Source of the DNA: Phallusia mammillata
Taxonomy: Eukaryota; Chordata; Ascidiacea; Phlebobranchia; Ascidiidae
Reading direction: 5' to 3'
Length of the DNA stretch: 64,000 nt
NCBI GenBank assembly: GCA_003260075.1
Contig: QLIY01000033.1
Coordinates: 124,322 to 188,321 of the forward strand
Positions 13,301 through 24,839 of the stretch are shown here, one piece after another (within the stretch, counting starts at the first letter, position 1; each line of letters begins with the position of its first letter). The translations under genes were made by a program, and so were the position numbers. The notes under the pieces are model-generated. The model saw only the letters and a list, made by a program, of their open reading frames with translations. It did no database searches and had not been told where the DNA came from.

Positions 13301-16300
13301 TAGATAACGTAGCTTCAGGAGATGATTTTGAGGACACAAGTTCACTGTCCACGGAAACTTGCTTTAGCTTGGGAAAGGTAGTGAATGCGATTTGCGACAT
13401 GGTCTTACAAGGTAACTGTTTATCCTCTTTGTGGTTTCGGGCCCGCTGTTTGCAATTTTTTCATTAAATTACTTTTTGTTACGTATCAATCGTTGCCAAC
13501 TGCAAATCATTTGTTAACAAAGCTTATCATGTAAAAAAGTTTTTTAGTCGTTTTCTGATACAAACACTGATTCGAACTGAAGGAGCAGAAACTTGCCATT
13601 TATGACTCATGTAGTTGTTTTCCAAGATAAAATCTGTGCCTGTATTGTTTTACTGAATGTTGAACGCCTATACACATGTTTGTCACTTTTTTCAGTTAAT
13701 TTAAATAAATGCTGCTTTACATAAAGGAAGTCGAGAAACATTTTATTTCAATTTATCTAGAAAACCCCGAATCTATCGACGTTATAATTCAGTGTTTGTC
13801 CGAATCGTTTAAGGAGGCGAACCCTTTAACCCTGGGTTGGTTATTTCGTGAACTTCAGCCGTTGATTTTCGTCCGCATGGCCCGTTTAATGTTGTATCAG
13901 ATGTGTAAAGAAGAAAGGACACAATCCACCCGAAATGGTAAAAGGTGTTTGTAAATAAGAGGTGTTTGTAATTATTATATTTACTTATTTTTCTGTGTCG
14001 TTTTGGTGTGTTTTGTAGCTTTAGAAACACTTAATGGTGTCTTTTAACCAATTGAAACGATGTCCCTAGAAATTGCATTTTGACTTAAGCTTTGTATTAA
14101 AAGGCATGCACTATAATTGAACCATTTTCACGTTACTTTTTTTCATCACAGTGTTACCTATATTATTTCAGATCAATTATCGCTTCAACAAATTGTCAAC
14201 GAATTTATGATTTCGGTCCCGAAACCACCTAAACTGATTGCTAAAGAATGGACACCATCAAAGCAAAACTCGTGAGTATCATTACTCGTCAGGTTGAGAG
14301 TTCAAATGCCGGCTTGGATTCCTTTGAAACCATTAAGAAACTCATAAATGGAATTATAGCCTAAATACATTAAAAGCAAAACCTACAAAACAAACAGCTG
14401 TTGGAATGTTAGTGAGTCCTAATTCTAGTTTGATTACATGTGTTTTGGAAGGCATCTTAACATTCACTAAACCCATACCGGGAAATGTTAAATACTGTAA
14501 TGAACATATATTAAAATTAAGTTTGTTTAATATTGGTGAATAATTTTTCGCTGTATTTGCAGTGTGCAATCTTTGCCAGCAGCCTCGCATTTTTCCGACC
14601 ACAATTCTTCAGACAAAGAAAACTTCCAAGTTGACCAGGTTAGTGTTTGGCAAAGGAATAAGTCAAGTTAAAACTATTTTTCGTATCTTTTCGTAGCTCA
14701 ATCACATACATATCTATTTAACTGGTGTCACCGTCCAAGATGTACTAACCGGCGACCAATTTTTTCTACCTTGATACGCTTTTCCTTGTTCTATACCCAG
14801 CAGTCATCCTCTCCGCCGACCGGCAATAATTCTGGTCACCACGTGACAAGTACGAACGTCAACAAACGCAACCCAAAAGGCGAAACCCTTTTACACCGGG
14901 CCTGCATTCAAAACCAGCCTGCACGTGTTGTCCAACTTCTGAGTGTGGTTGGAGTTGACCCGAATGCACGTGATCACGCCGGTTGGACGCCGCTCAGTGA
15001 AGCTTGTAATCTCGGCCACTTGGAATGCACCAAAGAGCTACTAAAACTTCCTGTCGCTACGCGCTCTGTGGCGACGCCAAGCGGGGGTAAGATAATATCT
15101 ATTTCTGTGGGAAGATTGGGTTAATTTTGTATTTGCTACTTTAGCCTTGTTTAGTTAAAGTTTAAGTTTAATCGTTTAACATTTGAAATCTTGGTTGTTA
15201 TTTTTCCTTGTTGAGCGATCTCACTGACTGGGTCATACATAAATCCATCTTCTATTAATTTGCGTATAGCTCTGTGAGATCATCACAAAACAAGACTTTA
15301 CAGTTAAGCAAGTACAAGACAGCGGAACTAAACAATCATCTGCCGTAGTTGACCATGGGGTTGTACGTTTCTTTTTTGATAATGCACTTAGTTACAGAGT
15401 CTGAAGGTGAAGTGAGCAGCCGGATACCAGCGCTTGAAATCGACCTCTTGGCATGTCCAGAAGAGGGAATTACCCCTTTACACGACGCACTGAGTAATGC
15501 TCATATCGAGGTGGCCCGTCTCCTACTTGAAAAGGGAGGAATTGAACTTCTGTATGTCGTTGATAAACAGGTATCATTGCACATACAAGTCCGCTTCCCT
15601 GGTGTTTTACGTTTGAATTTATGCAAGATGAAGAATTCCTATTTGACACAAGCCATTTGAGTTTTTGCTACAATATTTTTGCATTGCTGAATTGTTTCAA
15701 GTTGACCACGTTGAGCACTTGCATGTACCGCACCGTTCAAACCTGAAATTTATGATCAGGGAACAACACCACTTGACGTATGCATGAACGATGATGTACG
15801 TAGTTTAGTTTTGGAGATCGCCTGCCACATTGCTGCTAATAATTGTGGAACTCAGGAACTCAAAAATCCACGATCTCCTCAACCCTCCCCTGTTGATACA
15901 ACTGATCAGAAATTGTTGTGTCTTCCAACTGATGAAGAATATATGAAGGTATTCTTTGATTTGTTAAGGTAGATTTTAAACTGATGCGTTTCCTTGCAAC
16001 TTTTATGCACACATGGCGTACCTGGCTGGTATTGCGATAAGAATCCTGTAAGAATTTCGAAAACGTGGTTTTATTTTTGATGAATCACATTTTGTGGAAT
16101 AATATGTAACGAAATTTGTGACTTAGGTTTTGCCGCCGGCTTCACTCATGGCAACCGATGCTTGGCAACAAACTTGTTCCAGCTGGTTGGCATTATTACG
16201 TCATTTGATCATTGCTTACGTCACCGAAATGGGACTTACAAGTGTCATGGCGCATGTTGCGGAAATCCACAATCATTGTGGACATAATGGAAGCGAGTTT

Positions 16301-16537
16301 ACGTTCCAAGATACGTTTATGACGTCATGTTTTCATGGCGATGACGTCACGGATAGGCACGTCATGCGAGTACTATCGGACCTTGCTTGTGTGCTAAAAT
16401 GGGCTGAGATTGAAAAGTTCTTTTTGCAACATGTGCGCAAGGTTTTTGGGAGAAGTGACTTTACATTAAACGTAGAATACGAAGTTTTTGGCGAAGAACA
16501 GTTGAAGCGGTTTAACGAAGCCTTAGGAGCGACGTAA
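10332..16537 (+). CDS. SLF1: SLF1 (ANKRD32)-like SMC5/6 localisation factor, 5' end not found
   Basis: In vertebrates SLF1 with SLF2 brings the SMC5/6 complex to stalled replication forks. Exons read: 10332-11074, 11177-11408, 11717-11827, 11913-about 12062, 12487-12620, 12681-12894, 12954-13029, 13319-13411, about 13728-13937, 14172-14271, 14563-14638, 14801-15086, 15398-15570, 15760-15948 and 16127-16537. An acidic Ser-rich linker is followed by an NSE5-like helical region (motifs [21 protein letters not shown]) and then ankyrin repeats ([48 protein letters not shown]). The order and the helical C-terminus match SLF1 as I remember it, better than TONSL or BARD1. The tandem BRCT domains expected at the N-terminus were not found. 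The junction into the 13.73 kb exon is unresolved: after the acceptor at 13695 all three frames stop quickly. Assignment is strong; the exact model is not. Confidence 0.8.
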
Positions 16538-17950
16538 AGACAATTTTTTTATGGATATCATATTTAACTGCGTGCCTTCGTTTGTTTCAAGCTTCGATTT
16601 GTTGCGCCAGCGCATTTCTTTTGAAATCGTTTCACAAACGTTGTGTTTATGTTTCGTAGTAGTAAACAAATTTATAATTTCTTGGCAACTTTCTTTCCAT
16701 TAGCCTATCCGAAGTGAACTATACTCTGAGTTAACTTGGATATTTCCTTAGAATGTTAACATAATAACACACAAAGACAACTTAAATATTCGAATCAAGG
16801 CTTTTATTACACAATATTTGTTTACACTTTTCACTACAATTAAAACGGTCTTTTGCGATATTGAACTGGCATTGAAGAGAGGAGACTCATTACGACAATT
16901 CATTCATTCTTGCGAATCACTTAAAAGCTCTCACCGATATTTTGGTGTGCCCACAGTCGTATTCAAATCGACAATAGATGCAAAGAACTGAAAAATAAAA
17001 AGTTCAACTTGATACAGAAATGTTATGTTCTGGTTTTACCACCACTTGTTACATACCAAGGCTTAAGGCATACGTTTTTTCACAAACGGGCTTGAATTTA
17101 CATTCTGTGTCCGTAATTTTTTTAATGTAAATTACCTAGCTAGGTGCTGGACTTAACCTAATGCCCAAAAGCACTAAAATGTCGGGTTTAAGTTATTGTT
17201 TTTTATTTTTAAGACATCATTGTGTATGTCTTTACATAATATATAGGCCTGTCAAACAAACATTCGGGCCTAAACTGTCTTCGCAAAAACAATTTGGGTT
17301 TCGGGTCTATACTTTCAGGCCGGCTTTGGCCTCGAAATTGTGTACCGCTTACAACTCTGTACCAGGCACTTTCATGCTGATTGGTGTAAGTGAGTAATTA
17401 AATTAATTTTACCAAAATTTATTGTTGTTTACTCACGTGGACGTTTCTCTAGGATGCATAATTTGTGCCTCGAATCTGTACAAAAGCTGTGGCAAATGTA
17501 ACTTAATATAAGTTAACATTTAGAAAAAAAAAACATAATAATATAAGCAGTATACTATACTTCCATAGAAACACATATAGGCTATGTTGAATTTATTATT
17601 AGTCCAACAATATGCATATTTAAAGCTGTAGCTGCTGCGTTTCAACATTGACACATTTAATGCAAGTAAAATGCCACGTGACAAATTTCCGTCCCTAATT
17701 TTTAAAACTGCAGAAGACTGTATGCTGTTTGTTAAAAGAAGAAACTAAAATTAAAGTTCCTACCGCATTGACTGAAATCCTTAGAACAGGTTCCCTAGAC
17801 TTTCCCGCAAACGTGGTAGCATTTGTGGCTAATGTAGCATTTTCCACTGCGGTGGCATTCCTTTCAAAATTTGTGGCACCCTGTAACATTTCTGTACCTG
17901 CCACTATCTGTCATCGAGAAGGAATTATTACCACCGTCTTTTCCGTGAGC
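16538..17950. other. Region between SLF1-like gene and minus-strand secreted genes
   Basis: A minus-strand AATAAA (TTTATT at 16802-16807) suggests the 3' end of a minus-strand transcript. A short frame at 16930-16995 with flanking splice-like signals and the open stretch 17695-17904 (rich in Asn-Ala-Thr N-glycosylation sites) may be 3' exons of the small secreted gene starting at 18249, but I could not connect them in phase. Confidence 0.3.
17247..17359 (-). mobile_element. Fragment of CAGAGTTGC hAT-like MITE
   Basis: Diverged piece in reverse orientation of the element seen complete at 24475-24829. It carries the complement of the cgggcccgaa repeats and ends in ACAACTCTG at 17359, matching the terminal inverted repeat. 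The other end is missing or too diverged to place. Confidence 0.55.
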
Positions 17951-18249
17951 TTAAATACTATTTGGGGCAGTATAGGATGGTGTGACATCAGTACTTTTTT
18001 TCTGTGTGACATTAGCACCTTCGGTGAAGTTACTGCCGTCTGGCACAGTGCCAGTATGGTCGACACCTGTCACCGACAAACCTTCGTTGACAATTTCAAC
18101 CACATCACCTTTTAAATATAACGAACACGTCTAAAATAACATAGGCAAGCTGAACTACTTTTTGAAAGTAATGTAAAAACTTACTTGTCCAAACCGCTCC
18201 AAATAATCCAAAAAGCACAAGACATAACATGGAATATTTATGCGACATG
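17951..18249 (-). CDS. Small secreted protein, function unknown
   Basis: Two exons on the minus strand, 18186-18249 and 17951-18108, join in phase 1 and encode about 72 residues. The first exon (MSHKYSMLCLVLFGLFGAVW) is a clear signal peptide. The rest is short, Thr/Ser/Asn-rich, has two N-glycosylation sequons (NFT, NVT) and no cysteine. The stop at 17951 could be bypassed by a further splice into 17695-17904, which would add a run of Asn-Ala-Thr sequons (NATAVENATLATNATT) and a hydrophobic tail. It lies head to tail with the FN3/LDLa gene on the same strand; both are secreted, but no family is recognised. Without transcript data the model is tentative. Confidence 0.45.
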
Positions 18250-19142
18250 GCAAACGTTTTGTTGAACTTACGTCTACGAGGTCACATAATCTTTCACTGA
18301 AGTCAGTGTTGGGTAAAGGCTACACTTTTATGAACGGCTCATTTTTCCTTTCGATTTCCCGACTAGATAAATCTGTTCGCCCAGCCCCATATGTTTGATG
18401 AAATTTGTGTTTTCCACGTTTTTTACAGATCCCACTTTCAAAACACATGACCGATAAAAAAGGATTTTTCCTTCTTGAAAGTAATACAATTTCGCGAGGA
18501 TTGAGCGTTTAGCAGGTCTTGCTGTTGTTTGAACCACTAACCACGTAGAAACCAGGGCTCGGTGCATATACCCTGCGAAAAATGTAACTAGCCCATTCTA
18601 TCCAAAAACTGAATCAAGACACCCTGAGATAATTGTATTTTAGGTTTCCTGGCATAAACATTTCAAACACAGCGAAACAAACAATTGTTGACAATGTTGC
18701 TGTTTTGAAGTCTTGAAACGAATATTGCGGGGGCGAAGTGTCTTACCCAGCCATCACTTGTCGTCTTCGGGCTGTAAAAAATGACACAATCATAGAGCAG
18801 AAAAATTATCGTAAACAAAGAGCAGGAATTCGGCATTGGGTTATACCTTTTCTTGTATTTAAGTCTTCCAAAAATATTCTTTCAACAGAAAATACATCTT
18901 AATGTTTAAATGTTGTTCAATCAACAATAAAAATTTTTGTTTAATAATAGCAGCATTTCTTGTCATTATTTTATAACCCGATACTGTTATTTTACGATTT
19001 ACGATATTTTATTGGTATTTTATATTTGATTTTGGATTTACGATAGTATTGAAATATGTTCTCAACCAGATTGCTTTACCTGTTCAAGCCCAAATTTTAT
19101 TTTTTTTACCTGCAGGTGATGGCTAAAAGTAATGTTAATATT

Positions 19143-20988
19143 TCAGTACTCGCCTCTTTCGCATTGTTGGCGAAATAGTCGTAAATCTGAACGTTCCTTT
19201 TCATTCAAGTTTAACAAAATCTTTGCTCCTTTGCGATTCAGGCAATCAAATATTTTTTTGTTTTCCGACACGTAAGTTGTGGCTACAATATCATATCCCC
19301 CTCTGTTCTTGCACTTCACTTGTCTCACGTGGCTGTAGAAATTTCCTGCAAAAGGTTATAATTTAAGCGTCAAAAAACAAAATTATACATTACCAACTTA
19401 TGGTGCGTGTAACACTTTCAATTAAAGGTTGCAAAAACTGAAACAATACATTACCTTTAGCCTCGTTTTTTCTTAAATCTGTCACATAAGCAGTATACTC
19501 GTTAAAGCAAGATGGTATTGTCACATTTACACTGCAAAATAAAAACAGCTTTACAGTATCTCAGATTTTTTTACATACAGGTCCAGAGTTGCAAAAAGGG
19601 CCCGAAATTGGAGCCCGAACCCGAAAACACAAGCACGAAACCCCGCCCGAACCCAAATCGTTTTTGAGAAGCCCGTTTAGGCCTGAAAGTTTGATTAACA
19701 GGCCTATACATTAAAGAGTCAGGAAAAACCAGTAGACAATTGGTGTTGAATGAGGCGTGTAAGGGCTGTTTGACATTAGGTCAGGTCCAACAACTGGTAA
19801 CTTATAGCTATCTAAATTACTTCAAAAAAATACTGACTCAGAGTGTAAAGTCAGCCCCGAATCAAGCCCGTTTTTTTCAAGAAACCCAAGCCCAAACCTG
19901 GCCCAGCCCCAGCCTGGCCCGACTTACAACTCTGCATAGGCCTACATCATTATTTCTATTTCCTGTTTCACCAATCCAAACAATTTTAAACTAAAACGGT
20001 AATGTCTCCAATTGCCCGTCGCACTCTTTGATTTAGAGTACCTTGGCACGTTGTAGGGACAGAACAGTTTATCGCGTTGACCGTGATAGCAATCAATTTT
20101 GTCATCGCAAATCTTTTCTCTCCTTAGGCATTTGTCTTTACCTCTAATTCTGCAAAACATTCCATCGCAATCTGTGCAAAAAAACACAACATACAACCCT
20201 GATAAGTGGATAAGATACATCAATACGATACATTTCAGCACGATCTGTGTTAGATAAAACTTGAAACATTTTGGGCCTTTATACACATTACAGCAAAACG
20301 AGATCGAGGCAATTTTAGTTAGATTTGACCTTTTTTATTCACCTTTGGCGACAAAAGATGTAACCCCGCTTTCAATTCGAGTCTCGTTGCTAAACGATGT
20401 AACTTGAACTTGATATTTTCTGGAAGTTTCCATTTCAGGGAACGCAACCTTCAACTCTGCCATGTCAGGCTCTCCAGTGAAGCTAACATATTTAACTCTC
20501 TGAAGGGAAGGGGATTAGGAATGTTAGAACATTAAATATATTTTTTAAAAGAGGTTATTTAATTGGTTATCGGCCGTTACCTCAAGTGTTAGGCCAAAAA
20601 CTTTGCTGATTTCAACATAGTATCTTTGGGCTTGAGAAACTTCGTTAAATTTAATTGTAAAGTCGTTTCGTCCAATCTGAAAATGAAAACGCAAAATGGT
20701 AAAATTTCACATGCGAGCAGTAGAAATATGAATGGAGTGTATTACAAAACTTGATTTAAATCTAATTCAAAATGGCCTTCATTTGCTTGGTTTAGATAAT
20801 TTTCGGACACTCACATTTTAAACGCCTAAAGATTTAAAATTTATCAAAAAGGTTTCAAAATTATCAACAGAATTTAGGAACTACAGTCCACTTACGTGAG
20901 AAACAGTTACTGCCAAATCAGAATAACCCCTGGAAAGACAGCAACTTAACGTCACCAATGAAAGAACAAATCTCGTTGAACCGATCAT
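19143..20988 (-). CDS. Secreted protein with FN3-like and LDL-receptor class A domains
   Basis: Six exons on the minus strand (20896-20988, 20581-20676, 20343-20499, 20042-20171, 19455-19531, 19143-19345) join with consistent phases to give 251 residues. Residues 1-22 or so form a signal peptide (MIGSTRFVLSLVTLSCCLS). Exons 2-3 encode a fibronectin type III-like beta fold (YYVEISKVF, KYQVQVTSFSNETRI), and exon 4 is a single LDL-receptor class A module with six cysteines and the acidic calcium-site pattern CDDKIDC. The C-terminal part carries four more cysteines and no membrane anchor. LDLa modules bind ligands extracellularly, so a secreted binding or adhesion role is inferred. I recognise no named orthologue. 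The fourth intron holds a complete hAT-like MITE. Confidence 0.75.
19584..19934 (+). mobile_element. CAGAGTTGC hAT-like MITE, second copy
   Basis: About 351 bp with termini CAGAGTTGCAAA and the complement ACAACTCTG, built of imperfect gcccgaa repeats. It is a sister of the element at 24475-24829. Flanking octamers tacaggtc and cataggcc match at five of eight positions, so the target duplication has decayed. It sits in an intron of the FN3/LDLa gene. Confidence 0.7.
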
Positions 20989-21663
20989 CTTTTCTGAAAC
21001 ACCTTGTTCTAGTTATGGATACTACATCCAGTTGTTAACTCGCTTTATATAGAGCAGCTTTTTTCTCGAATCTGCATTCTATTGCTTTAAATGCATACAG
21101 ATTCGTGCATTGCACAAGCCGGTGTCATTTTACAGGAATTGATCAGCTTTTGTAGTCAAACATAGGCCTATAACATGCACATAGATGCATGCCTTAACCT
21201 GATTACGACACTCTTATCTGCAAATTTAAAGTGACCTATATTTTCTGTTTTACCACAAAGCGACTTCGAACATAAGCATGACATTTGGAAAGTTTATTGC
21301 TGGATCTTACACAACTAGACGCACTACAGAATAAATAAAAAAGTAAAATGTATTGATCAAGGTAATGGCTAAAAAGCTTTAAATCAAGTCTGTATTTGGA
21401 GTTTTGGTCAATTCATTGCACTCATAAATTGTTGACTCTGTTGTTTCAAAGAATACATGGGCTTTGTATTGAGTCACATCATCGGTTGAATCTCAAGTGA
21501 TGATTAAACAATTAAATCACAAGCCATAACGATATATCATAGTATCTTTTACTTTCTTTCAAAATTTATGAAGTGGTCTGGTAACTTTTGTGTACGTCAT
21601 TCACGTGTGTACGTCATTTGTTTTTTAGGTTTCGCTTCTATATGTTCTGATGTCAGGCCATGA

Positions 21664-24198
21664 TTAATTCAATGATGAATTAGATATCACATTTTGCAAT
21701 GCTTGTTTGTGTGCATTTTCGGCCTTGACCACTTTCCTTCGAATGCTGGTTCGTCTCATATTGCGGTCCCTGGCTTCCAGTTTTACATCAACGCCATTCT
21801 GCTTTTCCTCAACATCGCACTCGTCTGATGAGTCGTACATAACGTCGGTGGCACGCAATCCTAAAGGTCCTGGCAAAATATGAAACAAAATTGAAATAAG
21901 ATCTTCTTGATTAAGGGTCCAGAGAACAAATAGTGACCACAGCTTGGTTCATAGCATTTAGGTTGCTGCAGAAACACTTCAGCGTGAAAATCGGGGCAAC
22001 TAACCTGGACGATGCAAACGTAACTCGGCTTTCACTGTCTTATCAGGGTGGTTGAATGCGTCCGTGAGATAACGAGTCTCCTCTGATCTTGGTTTTCGTG
22101 GTTGACAGTCTTCAACATCAATTGCAGCTGCAACGAAAATTTATTTGCACGAAATATTGTTTGCAAATCATACATGTATCTGGTCATAAGTTTAATGAGG
22201 AAAATAACAGCAAGGGCAGATGCTAGTTATTGTTTTGTTACATATTTTGTTTTCAGACGATTCACAATATACAGTTAAACCTAAATTGTGAGTTGCACCA
22301 TATTCATGATCACACCAAATGTGTTACCTTTAAGCCCTGATATAATGGCTTGTCCCACGCACACTTTGTCTTGGCGTGTTTTTCCCATTACCACAAACTT
22401 AATGTACTTGTTTGCCATCTCTTCAGCACTGTATCCACGAAACACAAAAGTGGTTTCCCACCTGGAAAAATATCCAAGCGAATTACAACAGAAGAAATAT
22501 GTTTTGGGCTATACATAGACCTATACTATCTGCTTCCACACTATAAGTCGGTGTATCGTTTAGTTTTATTGTGACGTTATGAATTCAGTTTTCAGAGCTT
22601 TGACTGCTTGAATGACTCTTTGCATGAATCCGAAAAACACCAGGGATGCAGTGGTAAACTTTTTCCTGCCAAATCGCGCCCATTACCAACTTGAAAATTA
22701 TAATGTATTTTTACCCTTAGGAGTCCCTATTTTTTCGAACGTATTTATGCAATCCATGCTTAATCCAGAAAACATCTCTTTGTTATAAACTTACCTCACT
22801 TGACCTAAAAGGTTCATGTTCGAATTTTCGCTTTTCATTTGGGTCACGGTAGGTTTTGTCCCTGCACTAGGAAGCAGTGTTGCCGAGACCCAACTTTTTT
22901 CATATCTTTCTGCCGTATCACCCAAACCGTTGAAAAGGCAATCTCCCGATACGACGTGCGCAATAAGTTCGCATGTATTCGAACTTCGACGTGGATTGGA
23001 GATTGTTAGAAAATGATTGTCAGCTTTTGGTTGCATTGCCCCGAAACTGACACTAGAACAGATTTTAACAAATATATCTTTCAGTTTTTTAAATGGTTTT
23101 AGCCAGGCACGGCTTGCCTATAGTTAGCGTAGTCAAATCGAAAGTACCAAAAGGCTTGCGTATACTGTTTACATTGAATGTCTATAGATGTATATCTATA
23201 GATAAAGCTTGATTTAACTGTTTGACGCTTCCTACTGTTGGGGACGAGAGCATTTGTTGCAACCATAAGCTATTTGGCAGTTTTGTTTTGTAATATATAA
23301 AAAAAAAATTAAAAAAATTTCCATATTTGTCATGTAAAGGCTTGCTATTGGAGGCACGTGCCTCATTTAACATATAACGTGTAGAGCCGGACATTAAACT
23401 GAATGTATCAAAGTCGTAGGCAAGATAACAACTAGTATATTTCTAAAAAAAAACAATCTTTACAGTGCAATGCCATTTTTCCACTTAAAAGAACATGCGC
23501 ATGTTTAAAGTACCTCCTGGGCTTGTGAATTACTTCTGTAGCAGTTTTACTCTCCTGTTCGAACTTAATTTCGACTGATATGATTCGGGGCTGCAATAAA
23601 TGTTTACATGTTAATCATTATTTATTAAAAGTTGTGTATAAACAATTCTTGGACGTGGTATTGTGCGGTATATTTGCATAACTATAGTTACATAAAGAAG
23701 TTTTAAGCTGGTTTCGACCAAGTTTTGTGCAGCAAATCGTATGTCAAAATAGATTTGTTAAAAAGCTCAAAACATTCGCTTATGTTTTGTTGCAAAAACT
23801 TTCGAAACCATAACTGAGCACACTAGATTTTGACATACTTTGCTGGTCATAAAAGTTTGTACCTTCTTTTTTCGCTCCTTCTCATCCTTTGCAACCTCCT
23901 CCCGGATATGTTCAATGCGTTTGTAATGTTGCTCCAAAAAAGATGAACACTTAAAAATCCCAATTAGCTCGTCATTTCTTTCCTTAATCTCTAACTGCCT
24001 CGCTTGAAACTTTTCAGGAAACCTAGTCCGAAAAATGTGCGCCTTTTCCAACAAAGTAAGTGATTCAAAGTCTTTTGACAAAATTTTGTCAGTGGCGGTT
24101 TTGTCAAACAGAGGCCCACAAGTACTTCGCGTTCGTCGACGTTTTCGAGATATCGGTCTCAAACGTTTCACACCTGCTGCTTCAGGCTTAATTTCCAT
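21664..24198 (-). CDS. C2-like domain protein with basic coiled-coil N-terminus, function unknown
   Basis: Six exons on the minus strand (23863-24198, 23514-23590, 22795-23052, 22328-22461, 22005-22127, 21664-21869) close in frame to 377 residues. The start ATG at 24198 opens a basic segment (RPISRKRRRTRS, a possible nuclear localisation signal) and then a charged helical region (ERNDELIGIF to KDEKERKKK). The middle, roughly residues 113-270, has alternating hydrophobic strands (RIISVEIKFEQ, CELIAHVVSGDCLF, WETTFVFRGYS, YIKFVVMG, VCVGQAIISGL) that resemble a C2 beta-sandwich. The acidic calcium loops are not obvious. The tail is charged and ends NVISNSSLN. No signal peptide or membrane span is seen. 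I do not recognise a named family; the C2 call is pattern-based. Confidence 0.7.
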
Positions 24199-24474
24199 TA
24201 CTTCTGACTTCAGTTACTTCACCTAACGAATGCTTGGATTTCATAATGTTGTTTTGCCTGAATCGAACTCTGTAATGTAAACAAATATGATTTCATTTCG
24301 TTTCCAAGCTTATCTTCTCCGGTGTGTAACTGTGACTCATGCTAATTAATGCTTCGACCCACGTCATTTGTTATGTTTGGCTTTTACACAGAAGGTCAAG
24401 CAAACTCTAACATTAATTTAGGACAGTTACGCACAAACAAAAGCAAACTTTTTTTGTATTGAGCAGGGATGCAC

Positions 24475-24829
24475 CAGAGTTGCAAGCGGGCCCGAAATCT
24501 GAGCCCGAACCCGGCCCGAAAGTATAAGCCCGAAGCCCGGCCCGAACCCGAAACGTTTTTGAGAAGCCCGTTTAGGCCCGAAATTTTGATTGACAGGCTT
24601 ATCCACGAAAGCCTTGCGACAAAGTATGAGAAAGAAAAACAGAGAAAAGATAACAAACACAATGAACAATGGGGTAAACAATACGTTTTAGAGTAGGGTG
24701 GGCATTAGGTCAAAGCCAGAGAATTGTTACTAAAAAATGGCGGAAACGGAACGTAAAGTCAGGCCCGTTTTCTGACAAATACCTAAGCCCGAACCCGGCC
24801 CGAAAAGCCCGGCCCGACTTGCAACTCTG
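24475..24829 (+). mobile_element. hAT-like MITE with exact 8-bp target duplication
   Basis: A 355-bp element with inverted termini CAGAGTTGCAAG and CTTGCAACTCTG, flanked by identical octamers ggatgcac at 24467-24474 and 24830-24837. An 8-bp duplication and CAG...CTG ends are the signature of hAT transposons. The interior is made of gcccgaa/cccggcc repeats and encodes nothing, so it is non-autonomous. It is the best-preserved of four copies in the window. Confidence 0.88.
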
Positions 24830-24839
24830 GGATGCACAA

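Noticed and set aside
14801-15570. TONSL or BARD1 identity for the ankyrin exons
   Set aside because: The surrounding order (acidic linker, NSE5-like helices, DKEN segment, ankyrins, helical end) fits SLF1; no TPR, leucine-rich or RING parts are present.
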